Below the pieces are notes generated by a model, which was given only the letters and a program-made list of their open reading frames with translations, was not told the origin of the DNA and made no database searches. From NCBI RefSeq assembly GCF_039595395.1, contig NZ_JBCNLP010000006.1, positions 1,741,001-1,805,000 on the forward strand: a stretch of 64,000 bases of DNA, given 5' to 3'. How positions within the stretch are numbered: the first letter of the stretch is position 1; the number at the start of each line of letters is the position of its first letter. This DNA comes from Novosphingobium sp. Its GTDB lineage: Bacteria; Pseudomonadota; Alphaproteobacteria; Sphingomonadales; Sphingomonadaceae. Below, piece after piece: positions 16,591 through 24,816 of this stretch. Both the position numbers and the translations under genes were made by a program.

Positions 16591-16811
16591 CCATCGGGCT
16601 TGTAAATGGCTGATGCGCCACAACCAATGCCATCTTACAGGACAGATCAGAATGGGCCTAAAGGCTTGGAGGTGGGCATGTTGCCGCCGGATGTCTTTGG
16701 GCAAGGCGAACGGACGATTTTGGCGGAAGTTGCCGCTGGAGGGACGACTGGCAAATGGCTGGGCTTGGTCGACCATTGCCTCACGACATCCATCTGATGC
16801 GTTCTTCAAAC

Positions 16812-16824
16812 GGCCAATTTGGCC
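16812..16824. repeat. Short perfect palindrome upstream of integrase
   Basis: GGCCAA-T-TTGGCC is a perfect 6-bp dyad that ends 14 bases before the integrase ATG. It could be a regulatory or core recombination site; the sequence alone does not decide. Confidence 0.4.
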
Positions 16825-16838
16825 ATTGGAGAACGATC

Positions 16839-17471
16839 ATGGAGCAATCTGAAACTGAACTCATCGCCACCAAGCGCCCGGTCTGGAATGCGGGAAGAGC
16901 TGTCGGAGCGAAGCGCGCTCTGAAGCCAAAGCAAATTTGGGAGATCCGCTTCTACCTCAATCAACGTCGTCGCCTGCGAGATCGGGCTCTGTTTGACCTG
17001 GCAATCGACAGCAAGCTCCGGGGCTGTGACCTGGTGCAGATGAAAATTGGCGACATTGTTAGCGGTGGTCAGATTCGAACGCGGGCAATCGTGATGCAGC
17101 AGAAAACAGGTCGGCCTGTTCAATTCGAATTGCTCCCTGATGCCCGGACTAGCCTGCTAGCCTGGCTTGAGCGACGGGGCGGCACGGTAGATGATTATGT
17201 CTTCCCAAGCCGGGTTGACCATAATGGTCACCTCAGCACGCGGCAGTATGCCCGGCTCGTTGATGAATGGGTGACTGGGGTTGGTCTGATACGAAGCGAA
17301 TATGGCACCCACTCGCTTCGCCGAACGAAGGCGTCGATCATCTACCGGGCGACTGGTAACCTGCGCGCCGTTCAGATCCTGCTCGGCCATAGCAAGATCG
17401 AGAATACTGTCCGCTATCTCGGCATCGACGTTGAAGATGCACTCGCTCTGGCGGAAAATACTGAAATCTGA
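16839..17471 (+). CDS. Minimal tyrosine recombinase/integrase, intact copy
   Basis: The 210-residue protein (MEQSETELIATKRPVWN) has the complete catalytic set of a tyrosine recombinase: Arg in SKLRGCDL (about 61), Lys in QQKTGRP (89), His-x-x-Arg in GTHSLRRTK (158/161), His in LLGHSKIENT (184) and the nucleophile Tyr in VRYLGID (193). The usual SAM-like core-binding domain is much reduced, so it is shorter than XerC/D (about 300 aa). GGAG lies 7 bases before the ATG. A second, broken copy with the same 5' and 3' surroundings lies at 28708-29345. It has no recognisable attachment gene such as a tRNA next to it. Confidence 0.9.
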   Translation: MEQSETELIATKRPVWNAGRAVGAKRALKPKQIWEIRFYLNQRRRLRDRALFDLAIDSKLRGCDLVQMKIGDIVSGGQIRTRAIVMQQKTGRPVQFELLPDARTSLLAWLERRGGTVDDYVFPSRVDHNGHLSTRQYARLVDEWVTGVGLIRSEYGTHSLRRTKASIIYRATGNLRAVQILLGHSKIENTVRYLGIDVEDALALAENTEI

Positions 17472-17583
17472 CGCCATCGGCACCCGTCTCCGGTGAAGAC
17501 CGGACTCGGGCGCTTGGGACAATAACCAGCGTTTCAGAGCATGTGGCGACGCCATTGTCGCTCTCTATGCTCTGACTTACCCT

Positions 17584-18000
17584 TCAAGCCCTGGGGAGAG
17601 GAGTGGCAAGCTCCAGACGGATGCCGCCGGGAATGAAGACCAGAAAGTGCCGCGTTGCCGACCCTGGGCGCATCGGCTCGGGTGCCACGTCGATGATGAC
17701 TTCGGGGTGGGCGCTTATCTTTTCCCACGCTTCGTCCAGAGCAGCGTCGTCCGCGACCGCCAGTGACAGATGATGCAGGCCGATGTTGGCGCGCCGATCA
17801 AAACCGCGTGCGGTAATCGGGTCGGCCGCGCGCCAGAGGGTGAGAAGGATCGCGCCATCGGACACAAAGATCGCGGGATAGTCCGGCCTGCCGCCGACCA
17901 CATCAAAGCCCAGCACGTCACAGAAGAACGCGCGCGCCTGATCGAGATCGGGGACGGTGAGGCCCACATGGTGGACACCGCAGGTCAGTTTTTCAGCCAT
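17584..18000 (-). CDS. VOC/glyoxalase-superfamily protein
   Basis: The 138-residue product MAEKLTCGVHHVGLTVPDLD has the paired beta-alpha-beta-beta-beta modules of the vicinal-oxygen-chelate fold: a first metal His in VHHVGLTVPDLDQARAFF, a second in ANIGLHHLSLAVADDAALDE, and a C-terminal Glu (GGIRLELATP). It likely binds a divalent metal and acts as a lyase or dioxygenase-like enzyme; substrate unknown. Its start overlaps the end of the upstream flavin-oxidase-type gene by 8 bases, so the pair is translationally coupled. Confidence 0.88.
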   Translation of the reverse strand: MAEKLTCGVHHVGLTVPDLDQARAFFCDVLGFDVVGGRPDYPAIFVSDGAILLTLWRAADPITARGFDRRANIGLHHLSLAVADDAALDEAWEKISAHPEVIIDVAPEPMRPGSATRHFLVFIPGGIRLELATPLPRA

Positions 18001-18604
18001 GATGATGGTCTTCCCATGCAGCGACGCGGGCGCGCAACCGGTCAATTTCAGCCAGCAGCGGCTGAGTGGCTTCCGCAATCTGCGCGTCTGTAAAACGGGG
18101 TGTAATATGCTGAGGGCAATTCCAGTCGAACCCGACGATATCGATCACAAAGGCCCTCTCTCCTTCAGCCTCATATCCGGGCACCATCAACGCGGCGACC
18201 TTTTCAGGATCGTCGGTGGTATGGGCACGGCCGATCATCTTGAGCCGCCGCCGGTTCGGATAATCCATCAGGAACAGACAGACCCGGTTGTCGGCAGCCA
18301 GATTCGCGGTCGAAAGGTACTGACGATTTCCGCGATAGTCGGCAAACCCGATACGGTTGCCAGAGATCAGGCGCAAAAACCCTGCCGGGCCGCCGCGATG
18401 CTGGACATAGGGCCAGCCATCTTCGCTGAGGCTGGCCAGATAGAAGCTGTCCCGCGCGGCGATGAAATCCAGTTCTCGATCGGTGAGAACGTCGGTCTCT
18501 CCCGCCTGGGCTTCCATGCGTGCATAGGATGCCCGCGACCCGTCAATTTCCTGCATCGCGCGCGACCTTGGGCCGAACATGGTCTTGAAGAATGCTTGTG
18601 CCAT
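17993..18604 (-). CDS. Pyridoxamine 5'-phosphate oxidase-family flavoprotein
   Basis: The 203-residue protein has the split-barrel fold of the PNPOx-like family: LTDRELDFIAARDSFYLASL, DGWPYVQHRGGPAGFL and GNRIGFADYRGNRQYLSTAN, the last being the flavin phosphate-binding part. Members use FMN or F420 to reduce or oxidise small molecules and are often found beside VOC proteins. The C-terminus carries a helical extension (AQIAEATQPLLAEIDRLRAR). GAGGAGG lies about 10 bases before the ATG. It is the first gene of the pair with the downstream VOC gene. Confidence 0.88.
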   Translation of the reverse strand: MAQAFFKTMFGPRSRAMQEIDGSRASYARMEAQAGETDVLTDRELDFIAARDSFYLASLSEDGWPYVQHRGGPAGFLRLISGNRIGFADYRGNRQYLSTANLAADNRVCLFLMDYPNRRRLKMIGRAHTTDDPEKVAALMVPGYEAEGERAFVIDIVGFDWNCPQHITPRFTDAQIAEATQPLLAEIDRLRARVAAWEDHHHG

Positions 18605-18633
18605 CGAATCTGAGCCTCCTCGAGCGAGTTCGA

Positions 18634-19599
18634 TCAGCTCTGCACGAAAGCGAGCAGATCGGGATTGATGATGTCGGCGTTCACGGTGAGCATACCGTGC
18701 GAGAAGCCGGGGTAGATTTTGAGCGTGGCGCGGGGCAGGATTTCAGCCTGAAGTACACCAGCGTTCTTGTAAGGCACAACCTGATCGTCATCGCCGTGGA
18801 GGACGAGCGTGGGGACCGTGATCGCCTCCAGGTCTTCGGTCTGGTCGGTTTCGGAGAAGGCCTTGACGCCTTCGTAATGGGCCTTGGCGCTACCCATCAT
18901 GCCCTGACGCCACCAGTTGTCGATGACGGGTTCGAGCACCTTGGCGCCCTCGCGGTTGAAGCCGTAGAACGGGCCTGCGGCAACATCGCGGAAGAACTGA
19001 GCACGGTTGGCGGCGAGGCCAGCGCGCAGGCCGTCGAACACCTCGATCGGGAGACCACCGGGATAGCGCGCAGTCTTGAGCATGATAGGCGGCACGGCGC
19101 TGACCAGAACAGCCTTTGCGACACGGCCCTTCGGAATGCCGTAGCGCGCGACATAGGCAGCCACTTCGCCGCCGCCCGTCGAGTGGCCGATGTGGACGGC
19201 ATTGCGCAGGTTCAGATGTTCCATCACCGCTGCGGCGTCGGCAGCGTAGTGGTCCATGTCGTGGCCGTCGCTGACCTGCGCGGAGCGGCCATGCCCCCGG
19301 CGATCATGGGCGACGACGCGAAAACCCTTGGACAGGAAGAACAGCATCTGCGTGTCCCAGTCGTCTGACGAGAGCGGCCAGCCATGGTGGAACACGATGG
19401 GCTGGGCGTCCTTCGGGCCCCAATCCTTGTAGAAAATCCGGGTGCCGTCCTTGGTGGTGACAAAGCCGTTGCTCATGACTGATTCTCCGTTGCGGGTAGG
19501 GTTTGGGTTCGTGAAAGCGGCTGCTGCATTGGGCAGCAAAGGCAGGGTGGCGGCGATGGCGCTGCTAACGAGGACGCTGCGCCGGGAAAGGCTGTCCAC
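18634..19599 (-). CDS. Alpha/beta hydrolase, non-heme chloroperoxidase type, with Tat-like leader
   Basis: The 321-residue frame starts at a GTG codon with AAGGAG 7 bases upstream and has a Tat-like signal (LSRRSVLVSSAIAATLPLL) cleaving after about residue 28. The mature part is a textbook cofactor-free haloperoxidase/esterase: oxyanion segment HHGWPLSSDDWD, nucleophile elbow GHSTGGG, acid in LHGDDDQVVPY and His in GFSHGML. An internal ATG at 19476 (MSNGFVTTKDG) also has GGAG 8 bases upstream, and its 279-residue product matches the usual cytoplasmic length. Which start is used, or whether both are, cannot be told. Substrate unknown. Confidence 0.9.
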   Translation of the reverse strand: MDSLSRRSVLVSSAIAATLPLLPNAAAAFTNPNPTRNGESVMSNGFVTTKDGTRIFYKDWGPKDAQPIVFHHGWPLSSDDWDTQMLFFLSKGFRVVAHDRRGHGRSAQVSDGHDMDHYAADAAAVMEHLNLRNAVHIGHSTGGGEVAAYVARYGIPKGRVAKAVLVSAVPPIMLKTARYPGGLPIEVFDGLRAGLAANRAQFFRDVAAGPFYGFNREGAKVLEPVIDNWWRQGMMGSAKAHYEGVKAFSETDQTEDLEAITVPTLVLHGDDDQVVPYKNAGVLQAEILPRATLKIYPGFSHGMLTVNADIINPDLLAFVQS

Positions 19600-19786
19600 G
19601 ATTGTGCTCCTTGGAAAGCTCTGGATTTGAAGCTGGTAGATGCTTGGACAAACTCGGCCCGACCGGGGGGCTTTGAAAACGTCGGACCGAGCTTGCCAAG
19701 GCCCCCTCTTCTAAAGGAGGGGTTGGGCCGACAGCGAGCGAGGGGCAGTCGCTGGCACTGTCGAGAAACTTGATGGAAGCCGCATA

Positions 19787-19960
19787 TCAGGCGCCCCTAC
19801 CGGGACGGGCCTCGAGCGCCCGGTTGGCCATCAGGCCTGCTACGGCAATCGCGCCACCAGTGATTCCGGCGACATTTGATGCAACGATGACAGGCTGGAT
19901 CTGGTCAGCGATGCGGCTAAACCATTTCCTGATTTCGGGTCCATGTTTGCCAACGGTCAC
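19787..19960 (-). CDS. Putative small membrane-anchored protein, 57 aa
   Basis: A 57-residue frame opens with GTG (TVGKHGPEIRKWFSRIADQI) preceded by AGGAGG 9 bases upstream. It contains a hydrophobic segment (PVIVASNVAGITGGAIAVAG) that could span the membrane once. A longer frame runs further upstream but is Arg-rich and unconvincing. No family is recognised. The clear ribosome-binding site and protein-like composition support it, but it is short and could be spurious. Confidence 0.42.
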   Translation of the reverse strand: MTVGKHGPEIRKWFSRIADQIQPVIVASNVAGITGGAIAVAGLMANRALEARPGRGA

Positions 19961-20122
19961 GGGAAGTCCCCTCCTGTGTGAATGTGGATTTCGGCGGCGT
20001 CGAGCATCAGCCCGCCACTTGCTCGCGCAATGGGGCTGACCGCAGCAGCGCCTAGGCGGTCTGGCAGACAATATTGGGAAAGCTGGAACGAACCGCCCGG
20101 ACGCCGGGCAACTCAGAGAATG

Positions 20123-20704
20123 TCAGCCGTAGCGGCCGATCGCATCGAGCAACGTCGACTGGAGGCGATGAACGATCCGCTGAAAGGTCGCGCCATCACC
20201 AAGCGCCCGTGCCAGGACGATGGCACCCTGTATTCCAGATACTGCCTCTTCAGCGAGATCCACGGCCATCTCTGGCGGAACCTTTGCCACTTCGAGGCAG
20301 TGGGCCAGAGCCGAGATCCACCTAGCGAAGTAGTCCTTCACCTTAACCGCGAAGGTTTCGCCAGAGGAGTTAAGCCCAAGGCACCCGACGACGCACACCC
20401 GCCTTCCAGAGCGGAAATACGCAGTCACGTCGTCGAACATGGCCGTGACAGCCGCTGCCGGATCAGAAGCATTCTCCAGCGGCGAGAAAATCGCATTGGC
20501 GAACCAACCATCGATGTTCTCAAGGACCGCCTCCATCATCTCGGACTTCCCGCCAGGGAAGAAGTTGTAGAGGCTGCCTTTGCCCAGGCCCGTGGCCTTT
20601 GACAGAGTGGCCAGGGTCGCGCCCTCGAACCCGTGCTCGCGGAATGCCTCTGCCAGTGCTGGCAGCGCACTTTCGCGATCGGTAAGGGCGCGCTTGGTAA
20701 TCAA
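20123..20704 (-). CDS. TetR/AcrR-family repressor
   Basis: The 193-residue protein has the TetR helix-turn-helix in residues 10-55 (ALAEAFREHGFEGATLATLS, then GLGKGSLYNFFPGGKSEMME). A ligand-binding helical domain follows, with several Cys (RRVCVVGCLGLNSSG). It begins with TTG, which overlaps the stop codon of the upstream NTF2-like gene, so the two are co-translated. A perfect 16-bp inverted repeat in front of that gene (21283-21322) is the probable operator, giving autoregulation of the pair. Confidence 0.9.
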   Translation of the reverse strand: MITKRALTDRESALPALAEAFREHGFEGATLATLSKATGLGKGSLYNFFPGGKSEMMEAVLENIDGWFANAIFSPLENASDPAAAVTAMFDDVTAYFRSGRRVCVVGCLGLNSSGETFAVKVKDYFARWISALAHCLEVAKVPPEMAVDLAEEAVSGIQGAIVLARALGDGATFQRIVHRLQSTLLDAIGRYG

Positions 20705-21165
20705 AGGCCCAGATCGCTCAGCGAAGCGTGGTCATCGGGACGGCGGCCCAGGGGCCAGAAGAACAGGCGGTCCGATTCCTTGATCGGCATTTCGTTGATG
20801 CTGGCGTGGCGGTTCGACATGAGTCCGTCTTCGGCAAAGAGCCAGTTTTCGTTTCCGTAAGCGCGGAACCACTGTCCGGCGTCATCGCGATACTCGTAGG
20901 CATAGCGCACGGCAATACGGTTGCCGGTGAACGCCCACAGTTCCTTGATAAGCCGGTATTCGTGTTCCTTGTTCCACTTGCGCTCAAGGAAGGCTTGCGC
21001 CTCCTGACGGTTGGTGGCGAACTCAACGCGGTTACGCCAGCGGGTGTCGAGAGTGTAGGCCAGGGCCACTTTGGCGGCATCGCGAGTGTTCCAGCCATCT
21101 TCGGCCAGACGGACCTTCTCGACAGCGCTTTCGTGGGTGAACGGGGGAAGAGGAGGACGGGACAT
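20701..21165 (-). CDS. NTF2-like protein (DUF1348/SnoaL-type)
   Basis: The 154-residue core MSRPPLPPFTHESAVEKVRL has the cone-shaped NTF2-like sequence of the DUF1348 family: AEDGWNTRDAAKVALAYTLD, RWRNRVEFATNRQEAQAFLE, GNRIAVRYAYEYRDDAGQWF and RHASINEMPIKESDR. Function unknown; often small-molecule binding or isomerase-like. AAAGGA before the ATG at 21165 favours this start. The frame also has an upstream GTG at 21258 with AGAGGGG, adding a secretion-signal-like leader (FIASLPTAALAAPALA). The tetR gene follows with a 4-base overlap, and the operator dyad lies upstream. Confidence 0.85.
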   Translation of the reverse strand: MSRPPLPPFTHESAVEKVRLAEDGWNTRDAAKVALAYTLDTRWRNRVEFATNRQEAQAFLERKWNKEHEYRLIKELWAFTGNRIAVRYAYEYRDDAGQWFRAYGNENWLFAEDGLMSNRHASINEMPIKESDRLFFWPLGRRPDDHASLSDLGL

Positions 21166-21282
21166 TGGATTTCCTTTCGTGATGTGAATGGTCTTGGCAA
21201 GCGCCGGGGCAGCAAGGGCCGCAGTAGGGAGGGAAGCTATGAAAGTGCGGCCGGTCACTCGATTCCCCTCTGGGGTTGGCTA

Positions 21283-21322
21283 CTTGTACCTATCGGTACA
21301 TTCTTTTACCGATAGGTACAAG
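21283..21322. promoter_or_regulatory. TetR operator, perfect 16-bp inverted repeat
   Basis: CTTGTACCTATCGGTA and TACCGATAGGTACAAG are exact inverted copies separated by 8 bases. Each arm itself contains a TACC-NNNN-GGTA palindrome, so two TetR dimers could bind side by side. It lies 25 bases upstream of the 21258 start codon of the NTF2-like gene. Confidence 0.8.
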
Positions 21323-21517
21323 CAATTTTTTACGAGATAAGTCCGCACCCTGCCCCGCGACCGGAAGACTCTGCATTTTCAGACTTTGTGGTGTGGAAGC
21401 GTGCGCCAAAACGGGATCAGCGCCGGAGGTCATAAGCCGCGATGAGTGACTCGTGCCTGGAAGCAATGGGGAAGATGGCGGCACCTTCCCAACGTTCTCA
21501 GTTCAGGCGTCGGCCTG

Positions 21518-21988
21518 TCAAAAGGGCTTGGTTGGAAGGTACTTGCCGTCCAGCGTAATGACGCAGCGGTGGCCACCTTCAGGGTCTTCACGCTTTTCAA
21601 GCTTGAGCTTGAAATTGATCGCGCTGATGATGCCGTCACCGAAATCCTCGTGAACGAGCGACTTCAGGGTCGTGGCGTAAACCTGGATGATCTCATAGAA
21701 GCGATACATGGTCGGATCGGTCGGCACGCCGTCCGGGAAGCTACCGCGAACAGGGATCGCCTGAAGCAGCGCGATCTCGTCGGCGGCGAGACCGAGCGTC
21801 TCGCCGACTGCCTCGGCAGCGCTCGCCGGCAACGGGTGCTGCCCGAGCAGGGCGGCGGTGACGAACTCGCGCGAGAGGCCGCTGTTTGCAGCGATAGCGG
21901 TCCAGCTCAGCTGCTTCTCAGCCTTCGACTGGATCACGGCTTCGGTCAGCGCCTTGCGGGCGGTCTGGGTCACTTGCACTTGGGTCAT
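21518..21988 (-). CDS. cynS: Cyanate hydratase (cyanase)
   Basis: The 156-residue protein has the length and full sequence layout of cyanase. The N-terminal helical domain (ARKALTEAVIQSKAEKQLSW) is followed by the catalytic dimerisation domain with MYRFYEIIQVYATTLKSLVH and GDGIISAINFKLKLEK. The active-site residues Arg96, Glu99 and Ser122 are all present at the expected numbers. It converts cyanate and bicarbonate to ammonia and carbon dioxide (via carbamate). It lies downstream of a carbonic anhydrase gene and a divergent LysR gene, the cynR-cynT-cynS arrangement. Confidence 0.96.
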   Translation of the reverse strand: MTQVQVTQTARKALTEAVIQSKAEKQLSWTAIAANSGLSREFVTAALLGQHPLPASAAEAVGETLGLAADEIALLQAIPVRGSFPDGVPTDPTMYRFYEIIQVYATTLKSLVHEDFGDGIISAINFKLKLEKREDPEGGHRCVITLDGKYLPTKPF

Positions 21989-22076
21989 TGATCTACCTTT
22001 CTTCTATAACGGTATGAGGGGATAAGGGAGGCGCCCACGATGGGCGCAAAAATCCTGCGTCCTGGCGTGCAATGCC

Positions 22077-22731
22077 TTAGGCGGCGGCGGCGAGGACGGT
22101 CGCGTTTGTCTCGGGATATTCGACCAGATCAACGAACCGGCCACTCGCAGCATCGTATGCTTCGATCGATCCCTCACCGATGTCATAGACCCACCCGTGG
22201 AGCGTAAGGCGGCCCTGATCGAGAGCCAGGGCGACGGAAGGGTGCGTTTTGATGTTGTTGAGCTGGGCGATGACGTTTTCGCGCACCATCCCCGCGACCC
22301 GGGCCTCGTCGCAGCTGTGCGGAGTGTGCGTCGTTGACCGCCTTGGCGGCATCGGCGTGGTGCAGCCAGCCGGCGACCGTCGGCAGGTGCTCCAGACACT
22401 GGCAGGTGGCGATGGCGGTCATCGCGCCGCAGTCGGAATGGCCGCAGATCACGATATCCTCCACGCCCAGCGCGGCGACGGCGTACTCGACCGAGGCGGT
22501 AACCCCGCCGGGTTCGGGGCCGAACGAAGGGATGATGTTTCCCGCGTTGCGGATCACGAACAGATCACCCGGCTCGCGCTGGGTGACCAACTCCGGAACG
22601 ACCCGGCTGTCGGAACAGGTCACAAAAAGCGTACCTGGCTCCTGCCTTGTTGCGAGGTCTTGGAAGAGAGAGATGCGTTCGGGATATTCCCCTTCCCTGA
22701 ACTTTTTGAACCCTTCGATCAGCCTTTGCAT
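22077..22731 (-). pseudogene. cynT: Beta-carbonic anhydrase, frameshifted
   Basis: The N-terminal part is intact beta-carbonic anhydrase: zinc ligands Cys-x-Asp in TCSDSRVVP and His-x2-Cys in ICGHSDCGAMTA. After VNDAHSAQL the frame is lost: a single extra base near 22311 shifts translation, and the natural continuation (DEARVAGMVRENVIAQLNNI, ending in ETNATVLAAAA) is found in the next frame. The remaining protein would lose the C-terminal 90 residues. In E. coli, CynT recycles bicarbonate needed by cyanase. A sequencing error cannot be excluded. The start has GGAG about 8 bases upstream. Confidence 0.88.
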
Positions 22732-22810
22732 TGTATTGATCTCCTTGCCTTGTTGAGGCAGGTATCGACTTCCCGCTTATAATTGTCCAAGACTGAAAGC
22801 CAATCAGGTC

Positions 22811-22827
22811 TATAAGCAGGCGTTATA
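22811..22827. promoter_or_regulatory. LysR-type binding box in front of cynR
   Basis: TATAA-GCAGGCG-TTATA is a perfect dyad that includes a T-N11-A motif, the LysR consensus. It ends 3 bases before the cynR start and lies in the divergent promoter shared with cynT. Confidence 0.6.
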
Positions 22828-22830
22828 CAG

Positions 22831-23730
22831 ATGCTCCTTCGCCATCTTCGGTACCTCTCGGCAGTTGTGGAGCATGGGAGCTTCACACGTGCGGCTCAGG
22901 CCCTGCATGTGTCTCAGCCAGCGCTATCGCAGCAGATCCGCCAGTTAGAAGAGCAACTGGGCGTGCAGTTGCTGGACCGTTCGGGAAAATCTGTGCGCGC
23001 CACGGATGCTGGCGCAACATACCTGAGCCATGTGCACCGGGCCTTTCGCGAGATCGACGCGGCGGGCCGCGCCGCACGTGATGTCAATGATCTCAGCTCT
23101 GGCAGGCTGCGTCTCGGCTTTACCCCCAGCTTCAGCGGTTACCTGATTGCGCCGCTCGCACGGCGGTTCCGCGAGCAATATCCTGGGATTGCGCTCGACC
23201 TGCTCGCCTTGTCGCAGGATGAGATTGAAGCCGGGCTTGCCGACGACAAGCTCGATTGCGCGATCGCCTTCTGGGCCTCGAGCGTCACCGGCATCGTTGC
23301 GCAGCCGCTGCACACTGAACGGTTGTCGCTGATTGCTCGATATGATCACGCGGCGATGGTGAGCCAATCCATTGATATTGCGAGCATAGAGCAGGTGGAG
23401 ATGGTTCTTCTGAACGGGAGCTTCGCCACCCGCCAAACCATCGACAAGCATTTCAAGCGGCACGGGATCAAGCCGAAAGTCGTGATCGAGACAAGTTCCA
23501 TGACAACGCTCATCGAACTTGTGCGATCGAGTTCACTGGTGACGGTTCTCCCCGATGCCGTCGCATTTGAACGAGACGACCTGCGTTTCCTGCCCCTCGT
23601 CCCGGCAATCGACGCACGGAGGGTGGTCTTGTTACAACGCGAGGGCGGCTATCGCTCAGCCGCTGCAAGGGCATTTGTCGCTACGCTTGATGTTTTCGTG
23701 CAGGAGCTAGGACCGCCATCGCTGAGATAG
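22831..23730 (+). CDS. cynR: LysR-family regulator of the cyanate operon
   Basis: The 299-residue protein has the LysR winged helix-turn-helix at residues 1-60 (RHLRYLSAVVEHGSFTRAAQ, then ALHVSQPALSQQIRQLEEQL) and a type 2 periplasmic-binding-protein-like effector domain. It is divergent from a carbonic anhydrase and cyanase operon, which is the standard position of CynR, the cyanate-responsive activator. The gene symbol therefore rests on context together with family. Confidence 0.88.
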   Translation: MLLRHLRYLSAVVEHGSFTRAAQALHVSQPALSQQIRQLEEQLGVQLLDRSGKSVRATDAGATYLSHVHRAFREIDAAGRAARDVNDLSSGRLRLGFTPSFSGYLIAPLARRFREQYPGIALDLLALSQDEIEAGLADDKLDCAIAFWASSVTGIVAQPLHTERLSLIARYDHAAMVSQSIDIASIEQVEMVLLNGSFATRQTIDKHFKRHGIKPKVVIETSSMTTLIELVRSSSLVTVLPDAVAFERDDLRFLPLVPAIDARRVVLLQREGGYRSAAARAFVATLDVFVQELGPPSLR

Positions 23731-24081
23731 CTGACGCTGGAAGCCTTATGTCAGCAGCGTATGGGGTAGGGCCAACCTCAGGGTGACGGTCCAGCGAACG
23801 TCCGGTTTCGGTCTAAAGCGCCACTCCCAGCTCCGCATCGGAACGGCGTATGTTGGTCGGGGCCTGCCGCGCCCGCACGGTGGGAACGGTCGCTGACATT
23901 GCTGACGATTAAGGCTCAGTTTTAGATCGTCAGGAGCAGCCGGTCGTTCATTTCTCCCCCTGGAGGTTCTGATCGACTGGCGTTGGGCCTTATTCGTCAC
24001 TCAAGCGATCTGCCGGGACAACGAGTTCGGCCAAAATGCGCCATTCTGCGGCGCCGAGCTGCCTGTCGCCTGTCGTCGAAA
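23731..24081. other. Intergenic region, 351 bp, no gene seen
   Basis: It lies between the convergent cynR and tetR genes. Short Arg/Pro-rich frames are present but not protein-like. It may hold decayed sequence; nothing specific is recognised. Confidence 0.45.
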
Positions 24082-24738
24082 TCAGCGTTTCCACCTTGAA
24101 ATGTGCCGCAGCGACCGCCTCTTGCCTAACGGCCATCCGCCGGTCTCAGATGCGTCGATTAGAGCATCGAAATTCTCGTTCAACAGATCGGTAAACGGCC
24201 GCTTGCCGCCTTCTTGATGGAATGCATCAGTAGCAACCCGAACCGCTCCCATCGCCATCATCGCTACCATTCGTAACCCAACGGCTTGGTCGGGCGCCGC
24301 CCATTTTTCGCGGAGCGCCGCATAAAGCGTTGCCTCGTGCTCGATCATGCTCGCCTGCTTGCGCGCCTGCACAACCGGGTTCGTCCGCATCAAGTGATCG
24401 ATCGCGATCATTTCGTCGGCAGGGAACATCCCGCAGATTTTCAGCACTGCGTCTCGAACTGCCTCGAGCGGTCGCTTTTCGGATGGTTGCTTTCTGAGGG
24501 CATCGACGATCATCTCGCCCATGCCGCTCTGAAGCGACAGCAGGATCTCGTCCTTTGATTTGAAATAGTAGAAGAAAGTCCGCCGGGAAATGCCTGCCGC
24601 CGCTGCAATGTCGTCGAGCGTGGTCGGGGCATAGCCCTTCTTGAGGAACAGGGAGATACCTGCCTCGGTGATCCGCGCAAGCGTCTCGCGGCGCTTGCGC
24701 GCCCGCGTACCCTCTTGCGGTGTGATGTCGCTGCTCAT
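24082..24738 (-). CDS. TetR-family repressor of the adjacent SDR
   Basis: From MSSDITPQEGTRARKRRETL the protein has 218 residues. The helix-turn-helix is RITEAGISLFLKKGYAPTTL followed by DDIAAAAGISRRTFFYYFKS, a canonical TetR motif. A helical ligand-binding domain follows. The start at 24738 is preferred because the longer frame to 24813 reads through the operator region. It diverges from the SDR gene, and paired dyads sit between them. Confidence 0.9.
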   Translation of the reverse strand: MSSDITPQEGTRARKRRETLARITEAGISLFLKKGYAPTTLDDIAAAAGISRRTFFYYFKSKDEILLSLQSGMGEMIVDALRKQPSEKRPLEAVRDAVLKICGMFPADEMIAIDHLMRTNPVVQARKQASMIEHEATLYAALREKWAAPDQAVGLRMVAMMAMGAVRVATDAFHQEGGKRPFTDLLNENFDALIDASETGGWPLGKRRSLRHISRWKR

Positions 24739-24757
24739 CGTCGTTGGGCCTTGAAAT

Positions 24758-24797
24758 CTACACTCAGTGTAATAAATAGATCTTACACCCAGTGTAG
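24758..24797. promoter_or_regulatory. TetR operator between tetR and SDR genes
   Basis: CTACACTCAGTGTAA and TTACACCCAGTGTAG form an inverted repeat with 13 of 15 matches and a 10-base spacer. Each arm contains its own ACAC-NNN-GTGT palindrome, which is the typical half-site layout for a TetR dimer pair. Confidence 0.75.
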
Positions 24798-24816
24798 CTT
24801 TTTTGAAAGGCATGCC

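Noticed and set aside
16606..16797. 63-aa open frame between hxlR and the integrase
   Set aside because: It has no convincing ribosome site and no recognisable family, and its composition is neutral. It may be part of the integrase-associated unit, but I could not support it as a gene.
19680..19731. Hairpin CCCCCTC/GAGGGG near the hydrolase start
   Set aside because: The stem is short with no T run and lies upstream of the hydrolase start codon; a terminator call is not justified.
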